From the NCBI RefSeq assembly GCF_963877135.1, contig NZ_CAWNSW010000163.1, positions 34,393-98,392 of the forward strand: a stretch of 64,000 nucleotides of DNA, given 5' to 3'. Position numbers and translations under genes: made by a program. Below, piece after piece: positions 58,988 through 64,000 of this stretch (position 1 is the stretch's first letter; the number at the start of each line of letters is the position of its first letter). A model generated the notes under the pieces. It had not been told where the DNA came from. It saw only the letters and a list, made by a program, of their open reading frames with translations, and did not search any database. This DNA comes from Stenomitos frigidus_A. GTDB taxonomy: Bacteria > Cyanobacteriota > Cyanobacteriia > Leptolyngbyales > Leptolyngbyaceae.

Positions 58988-61561
58988 ATGGCAAGTGCAG
59001 CACCGTTTGCTAGTGAAAGAGGACTGCTCAACCAGAGGATGGCGATGCCGACAAAAACGCGACGCACGGTTTTGCTGATTGACGATTCCGCTGAAGATCG
59101 AGCCATGTACTGTCGCTACTTGCAGCGTGGTTCTGTTCACGACTATCAGATTTTAGAAGCGGGCTCGGCGGCAGTGGGATTAGACCTCTACCAGCATGTG
59201 CTTCCAGATCTGATCTTGCTGGACTATTCGCTGCCCGGCATGGATGGACTGGAGTTTCTCGCTTGCATGCAGCAGGAAGGGCGGCGCGTTCCAGTTTTGA
59301 TGTTGACCGGTCAGGGGAATGAGACGATCGCCGCTCAAGCGATTAAACGTGGCGCTCAAGACTATCTGATCAAAGGGCACCTGACCGCTGATGGACTTTG
59401 TAAAGCGCTTGATTATGCGATCGAGCAGTGGCAACTCCAACAACGGCTTCAGCAGCAGCAACAGCAGCAAATACTCAACGCGATCGCTCTACGCATTCGC
59501 CAATCGCTGACGCTGCACACGATTCTTGACACCAGTGTTGCAGCGGTTCAGCAATTTCTGAAAGCCGATCGAGTTGTGATTTATCAATTTGCATCCGATA
59601 TGAGTGGTCAAATTGTGGCAGAAGCCGTGTTGCCACAATGGCTGGTTAGCCTCAATGTCCAGATTGAAGATACCTGTTTCCGCGAGCTTTTGGGCGACTA
59701 TCGGCTGGGCAGGACGCAGGCGATCGACAACATTTACGATGCTGGTTTGACCGACTGTCACATTCAATTATTGGAGCGGTTTCAGGTCAAAGCCAATCTG
59801 GTGGTACCGCTGCTGATCACTGATCAAAACTCAGCGTCTGCCTTGCCTCAACTGTGGGGCTTGCTGGTCGTCCATCAATGCTCTGCTACTCGTCAGTGGC
59901 AACCGTTTGAGACTGACCTATTGAATCAAGTGGCAGTGCAGATCGCGATCGCGATTCAGCATGCAGAGCTGTATCGCCAGTTGCAGCATGAGTTGGCTGA
60001 ACGCCGTCGTACCGAAGCCACATTGCAACAGCTTAATCAGGAGTTAGAGACGAGGGTACAGGAGCGCACAGCTAAATTACAAGCTAGTGAAGCTAGTTTA
60101 CGAGAGGCACAGCGAATCGCGCATTTAGGCAACTGGGAACTTGATTTGGCGACCCAGGACATTATCTGGTCAGAGGAACTGTTTCGGCTTTTTGGACTCG
60201 ATGTTAACCAGGGTGAACCAGACTACGCCGAGCATTTACAAAGCTTCGCTCCTGAGTCTCGCCACAAATTGGAACGCGCAGTTCAGCAGGTAGTGATACT
60301 GGGCAGCCCCTATGACCTAGAGTTGCAATTCTCGCGTGCAGATGGCTCAGTCGGGTGGGTCTTTGTTCGAGGGGAGGCTGTGCGCAATCATCATGGCGAA
60401 GTTGTGAAGTTGCTGGGCACAGCCTTGGATATCACCGATCGGAAGCAAACCGAAGCTCAACTGCGGCATCTGTCCGATCGCCTGACGCTGGCAGTCAAGT
60501 CTGGCGCGATAGCGATCTGGGATTGGAACGTTACAGAAAACATCCTTACCTGGGATGACCGGATGTATGAACTGTATGGCATTACGCCCAACCAGTTCAC
60601 CAGCGTCTATGACGCCTGGGCGAGCAGCTTACATCTAGACGATCGCCCTTATGCTGAAGCGGCAATTCAACAAGCTTTGGCAGGAGAAAAAGACTACGAT
60701 CCTGAGTTTCGGGTCGTTCATCCCAATGGCACCATCCGGTTCATCAAAGCCTACGCACTGGTGGAGCGTGACGAACAGGGTGAGCTAAAGCAGATGATTG
60801 GCATTAACTATGACATTACCGATCGCAAACAATCAGAACAAGCCTTACAGCAACTGGCGCTTGATCTCCAGCGATCGAACCAGGAACTAGAACAATTTGC
60901 CTACGTTGCCTCCCACGATTTGCAAGAACCGCTGCGTGCGATTACCAGCTATACACAACTGTTTGCCAAGCGCTATCAAGGGCAAATTGATGCCAAAGCT
61001 GACAAATACATCGATTACGTGGTGGATGGGGCCGCCCGGATGCAGCAGCTCATTCAAGATCTGCTCGCTTACTCACGGGTCGGCAGATATGAGTTAAAGC
61101 AGCAACCCACTGACTGCACCGTCGTCCTTGAGCAAGTGAGGAAAGATTTACAGGTAGCGATCGCTGAAAGCCAGGCCGAGATTATCGTTGATCCATTACC
61201 CACTATCTTTGCCGATACTGCTCAAGTAGCGCAGGTGTTTGAAAACCTGATTGGCAATGCGCTCAAATACCGTGGGCAAGCACCACTTGTTGTCAGCGTT
61301 TCTGCAAGACAGCAGGTGGCAGAATGGGTGTTCTCCATCCAAGACAACGGCATTGGCATCGAACCCCAGTACGCGGAGCGCATCTTTGAGATTTTCCAAC
61401 GTCTCCACACGCGCCGCGAATATGACGGTACAGGCTTAGGCTTAGCCATTTGTAAAAAGATTATTGAGCGTCACCACGGACGCATTTGGGTGGAATCGCA
61501 GTTAAGGAATGGAGCCACGTTCTGGTTTACTTTGCCAGTACTGCCCAATGACAGATACTAG
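58988..61561 (+). CDS. receiver-GAF-PAS-PAS histidine kinase, candidate cyanobacteriochrome
   Basis: A soluble hybrid sensor kinase of 857 residues. Domains: receiver (~27-145, phospho-Asp D79, K129), Gln-rich helix (~148-165), GAF (~175-325), coiled coil (~330-370), two PAS/PAC domains (~370-490 and ~495-617), HisKA with phospho-His in SHDLQEP (H643), and an ATPase domain with FENLIGNALKYRG, DNGIGI and GTGLGLAICKK. The GAF carries DTCF (228-231) and DCH (256-258), matching the DXCF and canonical bilin-binding cysteines of cyanobacteriochromes, followed by LERFQVKANLVVPLL. Later starts at 59039 or 59045 (MPTKTRRTVLLIDDS), the latter after AGAGG, are plausible. First gene of a three-gene signalling operon. 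Confidence 0.9.
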   Translation: MASAAPFASERGLLNQRMAMPTKTRRTVLLIDDSAEDRAMYCRYLQRGSVHDYQILEAGSAAVGLDLYQHVLPDLILLDYSLPGMDGLEFLACMQQEGRRVPVLMLTGQGNETIAAQAIKRGAQDYLIKGHLTADGLCKALDYAIEQWQLQQRLQQQQQQQILNAIALRIRQSLTLHTILDTSVAAVQQFLKADRVVIYQFASDMSGQIVAEAVLPQWLVSLNVQIEDTCFRELLGDYRLGRTQAIDNIYDAGLTDCHIQLLERFQVKANLVVPLLITDQNSASALPQLWGLLVVHQCSATRQWQPFETDLLNQVAVQIAIAIQHAELYRQLQHELAERRRTEATLQQLNQELETRVQERTAKLQASEASLREAQRIAHLGNWELDLATQDIIWSEELFRLFGLDVNQGEPDYAEHLQSFAPESRHKLERAVQQVVILGSPYDLELQFSRADGSVGWVFVRGEAVRNHHGEVVKLLGTALDITDRKQTEAQLRHLSDRLTLAVKSGAIAIWDWNVTENILTWDDRMYELYGITPNQFTSVYDAWASSLHLDDRPYAEAAIQQALAGEKDYDPEFRVVHPNGTIRFIKAYALVERDEQGELKQMIGINYDITDRKQSEQALQQLALDLQRSNQELEQFAYVASHDLQEPLRAITSYTQLFAKRYQGQIDAKADKYIDYVVDGAARMQQLIQDLLAYSRVGRYELKQQPTDCTVVLEQVRKDLQVAIAESQAEIIVDPLPTIFADTAQVAQVFENLIGNALKYRGQAPLVVSVSARQQVAEWVFSIQDNGIGIEPQYAERIFEIFQRLHTRREYDGTGLGLAICKKIIERHHGRIWVESQLRNGATFWFTLPVLPNDRY

Positions 61562-61596
61562 TTTTGTTTAGAAAGAATATTATTTGATAACGCTAC

Positions 61597-62094
61597 ATGG
61601 CTTCAACCAATGTGCTTACTATATATAGGGGAAGAAGTTCAGTGTCTAATCTGCAAAACCTATCTGCCATAGAGATTTTACTGGTTGAAGATTCTCCCAG
61701 CGATGCTGAGCTGACGATCGAAACATTCAATAACAGCAAAGTGCTTAACCGCATTTATGTGGTCGAAGATGGAGTCGAAGCGTTAGACTTTCTTTCTAGA
61801 AGAGGGAGTTATGGGGATGCGCCGCGCCCCGACCTGATCTTGTTGGATCTCAATCTGCCTAAGAAAAATGGACGGGAAGTTTTCGCGGAGATTAAGTCTA
61901 GCCCTGAACTGCGAACGATTCCTGTCGTTGTCCTCACAACCTCTGCCGCTGAGGAAGATATTTTGCGGAGCTACCAACTGCACGCCAACGCTTACATCAC
62001 TAAACCCGTTGACTTTGAGCAATTTACTAAAGTTGTTAAACTGATTGCTGATTTCTGGTTTGCTGCCGTTCGCCTGCCTCCCACATCAGTTTAA
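61597..62094 (+). CDS. Rcp1-like response regulator
   Basis: A single receiver domain of 165 residues: ILLVEDSPSDAELT, phospho-Asp in LILLDLNLPKKNG, and a C-terminal block AYITKPVDFEQFTKVVKLI with DFWFAAVRLPP. This tail is typical of Rcp1, the response regulator of the phytochrome Cph1. The true start may be the GTG at 61642 (SNLQNLSAIEILL), preceded by GGGGAAG. It starts 36 bp after the sensor-kinase gene, so the kinase is its likely phosphodonor. No output domain. Confidence 0.92.
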   Translation: MASTNVLTIYRGRSSVSNLQNLSAIEILLVEDSPSDAELTIETFNNSKVLNRIYVVEDGVEALDFLSRRGSYGDAPRPDLILLDLNLPKKNGREVFAEIKSSPELRTIPVVVLTTSAAEEDILRSYQLHANAYITKPVDFEQFTKVVKLIADFWFAAVRLPPTSV

Positions 62095-62114
62095 ACGCTC
62101 ACCATTTGCCCTCA

Positions 62115-63626
62115 ATGATGCGCCTCACTATTCTACTTGTTGAAGATAATTCGGCAGATGCTGACCTGTTGATCGAGAGCCTGTCAACAGACAGCTTCAG
62201 TAAAGCATGGCAATTCATACATGTAGAAAGGTTAGGTAAGGCGCTCCAATGCTTGGAACAGCAGTCAGTCGATGTCGTATTGCTCGATCTGTCCCTTCCT
62301 GATTCCCATGGGTTGGATGGCATTACTCAAATGCAAACCGTTGCGCCCTATGTACCGATCGTGGTGCTCACAGGCAGGGACGATACGGAAATGGCGATCC
62401 AAGCGGTCGCCAAAGGGGCTCAAGACTACCTGGTCAAAGGGCAAATTTCTACTCAATTACTAACGCGTGCAATTCGCTATGCGATCGAGCGAACACAGAT
62501 CTTCAAACAATTGAAAGCAAGTGAATGCCGGTTTCGCGCGGTCTTCGACCAGACCTTTCAGTTCATGGTATTGCTTTCACCGGATGGCATTGTCCTGGAG
62601 CTGAATCAGGCACTTGCCAACGTTGAGGCGTCTCGGTTGGACGCGCTGCTGCATTCTCCGATCTGGGAGACGGAACGCTGGGGCTATGCTGAACCCATCC
62701 AGCAATGGATGAAAAACGCGATTGCGGCAGCCGCGCAGGGGCAAATAGTGCGTGATGAAATCCAGGTACTTAGTACTCAAGGGGAACTGCGGTGGCTTGA
62801 CTTCTCGCTTAAACCGTTAAAAGACGAAACCAATAAGGTCGTGTTGCTGATTGCCGAAAGTCGTGATATCAGCGATCGCAAACTGATCGAAGCAAAAATG
62901 CTCCAAACGCTAGAACAACAACAAGCGCTCAACCAACTCAAGTCTGATTTTGTCGCCATGTCATCCCATGAGTTTCGGACACCCTTAACGACCATTCGGA
63001 TGGCTACCGAACTGCTGGAAAAATATAGTCATAAGCTGACTGAAGCAAAGCGCGCACAGCATTTTGAGCGCATCTATGCTGCTATTGCCTCAATGCTACA
63101 TCTTTTAGATGAAGTGTTATTGCTGGGTAAAGTTGATGCTGGTGGCTTGCATTATGAGCCTGCACCCCTTGAATTAACGACGTATTGCCACGACTTAATA
63201 GAGACCTTACAACTGACCACTAAGAGCAACCATAAAATTATCTTTCACTGCTCAGACGAACCGATTCAAGGCGAAATGGATCAGTCGTTGATTCACCACA
63301 TGCTCACTAATTTGCTTTCAAATGCGATTAAGTATTCTCCTGATCAGGGTGCTGTCTGGCTGGACGTGAACTGCCAGAGCGATTGTGTCAAGTTTCAAAT
63401 TAAAGATGAAGGCATGGGCATTCCCCTGCAAGATCAGCAGCACTTGTTTGAAACGTTTTACCGTGCGAACAATGTCGGGAAAATTCAAGGTACAGGACTA
63501 GGCTTAGCCATTGTCAAAAAATGCGTCGAGTTACACCAGGGGCAGATTCAGCTCAGCAGTGACGTAGGCATCGGCACAACGGTTACCATCATGCTGCCAA
63601 GATTCTGCGCGGCGACCTCTTCCTGA
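62115..63626 (+). CDS. receiver-PAS histidine kinase
   Basis: A soluble hybrid kinase of about 503 residues from the ATG at 62115 (the open frame begins at a TTG nine bases earlier). Domains: N-terminal receiver (~1-125, ILLVEDNSADAD, VVLLDLSLPDSHG, DYLVKGQ), PAS/PAC (~135-255), HisKA with the phospho-His in SSHEFRTPLTTIRM, and an ATPase domain with NLLSNAIKYSPDQG, DEGMGIP and GTGLGLAIVKK. It starts 20 bp after the Rcp1-like regulator, so it is the third operon member and may receive phosphoryl groups from the first kinase through its own receiver. No chromophore-binding motif seen in its PAS. Confidence 0.9.
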   Translation: MMRLTILLVEDNSADADLLIESLSTDSFSKAWQFIHVERLGKALQCLEQQSVDVVLLDLSLPDSHGLDGITQMQTVAPYVPIVVLTGRDDTEMAIQAVAKGAQDYLVKGQISTQLLTRAIRYAIERTQIFKQLKASECRFRAVFDQTFQFMVLLSPDGIVLELNQALANVEASRLDALLHSPIWETERWGYAEPIQQWMKNAIAAAAQGQIVRDEIQVLSTQGELRWLDFSLKPLKDETNKVVLLIAESRDISDRKLIEAKMLQTLEQQQALNQLKSDFVAMSSHEFRTPLTTIRMATELLEKYSHKLTEAKRAQHFERIYAAIASMLHLLDEVLLLGKVDAGGLHYEPAPLELTTYCHDLIETLQLTTKSNHKIIFHCSDEPIQGEMDQSLIHHMLTNLLSNAIKYSPDQGAVWLDVNCQSDCVKFQIKDEGMGIPLQDQQHLFETFYRANNVGKIQGTGLGLAIVKKCVELHQGQIQLSSDVGIGTTVTIMLPRFCAATSS

Positions 63627-63757
63627 ATGACAAGCCAGTTAAAACCAATCGAGACATCGCGACGATCGCGCGTTGCTGAAAGAGTAGCTTGCTTGCGTGG
63701 CAGCCACTGTTTTAGCTGTGCCTATTCAGACACGAGAGCAATAGCAATTTGGGTTAG

Positions 63758-63810
63758 GACGGGGTGCAGGGGTAGAGCTCCCTGGCTGGGGGCAACGCCC
63801 CCACACCCCT
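63758..63810. repeat. palindromic element after the signalling operon
   Basis: A tight hairpin, TGGGGGC (63787-63793) with GCCCCCA (63797-63803), lies within outer GGGGTG/CACCCC arms and is followed by TTTT. It resembles dispersed GC-rich repeats of cyanobacteria and may end the operon transcript. The remaining tail to 64000 (63811-64000) shows no complete gene; an ATG near 63966 could open a gene beyond the window. Confidence 0.6.
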
Positions 63811-64000
63811 TTTGCTCCCAATGTTCTACAGACAGTCTGTGGCGACAGCTGTAAGTGACCCATCGCTGCTCTGTGGCAACAGCTATAAATTACCGATCGA
63901 TAATCGATGGACTACTGTGTATTTAAGTAGATCAGGCTTGAAAAGCTCCGGTATGTAAAGTTAGATGGAGGTATCGATTTCAACGATTTGGAGGTGCAGC

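Overview
The window is a piece of a cyanobacterial chromosome, most likely from a filamentous or otherwise large-genome species. It carries photosystem I (psaA, psaB, psaI) and photosystem II (psbE, psbF, psbL, psbJ) genes, the cyanobacterial NDH-1 genes ndhC-ndhK-ndhJ, a high-affinity CO2-uptake operon, many GCGATCGC (HIP1-type) octamers, and the GGAGTCA-type heptamer repeats and palindromes common in these genomes. No rRNA, tRNA, CRISPR array, transposase or prophage was recognised.

Layout. 0.1-2.4 kb: citrate synthase (minus strand) and a small conserved protein. 2.8-9.8 kb: accessory stretch with a Ser/Thr kinase-TPR protein, a minus-strand SLATT-type membrane protein plus a TRPM-like SLOG protein, and an AT-richer plus-strand pair, a NUDIX hydrolase and a TIR/deoxyribosyltransferase-like + macro-domain protein. 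10.1-14.7 kb: NAD(P)HX repair enzyme, SPOR-like exported protein, DUF4278 protein and cysteine synthase. 14.9-23.8 kb: one gene for a 2980-residue repetitive adhesin-like protein. 24.5-29.9 kb: ndhF3-ndhD3-cupA-cupS, the inducible CO2-uptake NDH-1MS module. 30.5-36.6 kb: LCP-family cell-wall enzyme, ndhCKJ, then rubA-ycf48-psbEFLJ and psaI, with long inverted-repeat terminators between convergent units. 36.8-41.5 kb: a large acidic protein of unknown function, a lipoprotein pair and a YjbQ-family protein. 41.6-46.1 kb: psaA-psaB. 47-50 kb: an exported Pro/Glu-rich protein and two tandem-duplicated CheY-like regulators. 50.3-56.9 kb: a GyrA/ParC-family subunit, a small conserved protein, a decayed hicAB toxin-antitoxin locus, a C-terminal processing protease and a COG2509 flavoprotein. 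57-58.5 kb: small proteins, one with nine exact 15-bp repeats, a Mo-nitrogenase C-terminal-domain protein and a 28-residue membrane microprotein. 59-63.6 kb: a signalling operon of a receiver-GAF-PAS-PAS histidine kinase whose GAF has the two cysteine motifs of DXCF cyanobacteriochromes, an Rcp1-like regulator and a second receiver-PAS-kinase.

How the genes fit together. Most of the window serves photosynthesis: PSI core, PSII cytochrome b559 and its assembly factors, NDH-1 cyclic electron flow and CO2 uptake, and possible light signalling. The best candidate for something new is 5.4-9.8 kb, where four genes from families tied to NAD-derived or ADP-ribose-type nucleotides lie together and look like a two-part conflict or stress-signalling island. 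Others are the possible photoreceptor kinase operon, the microprotein with an HLR1-like site, and the freshly decayed hicAB locus. All family calls come from reading motifs, not from database searches.
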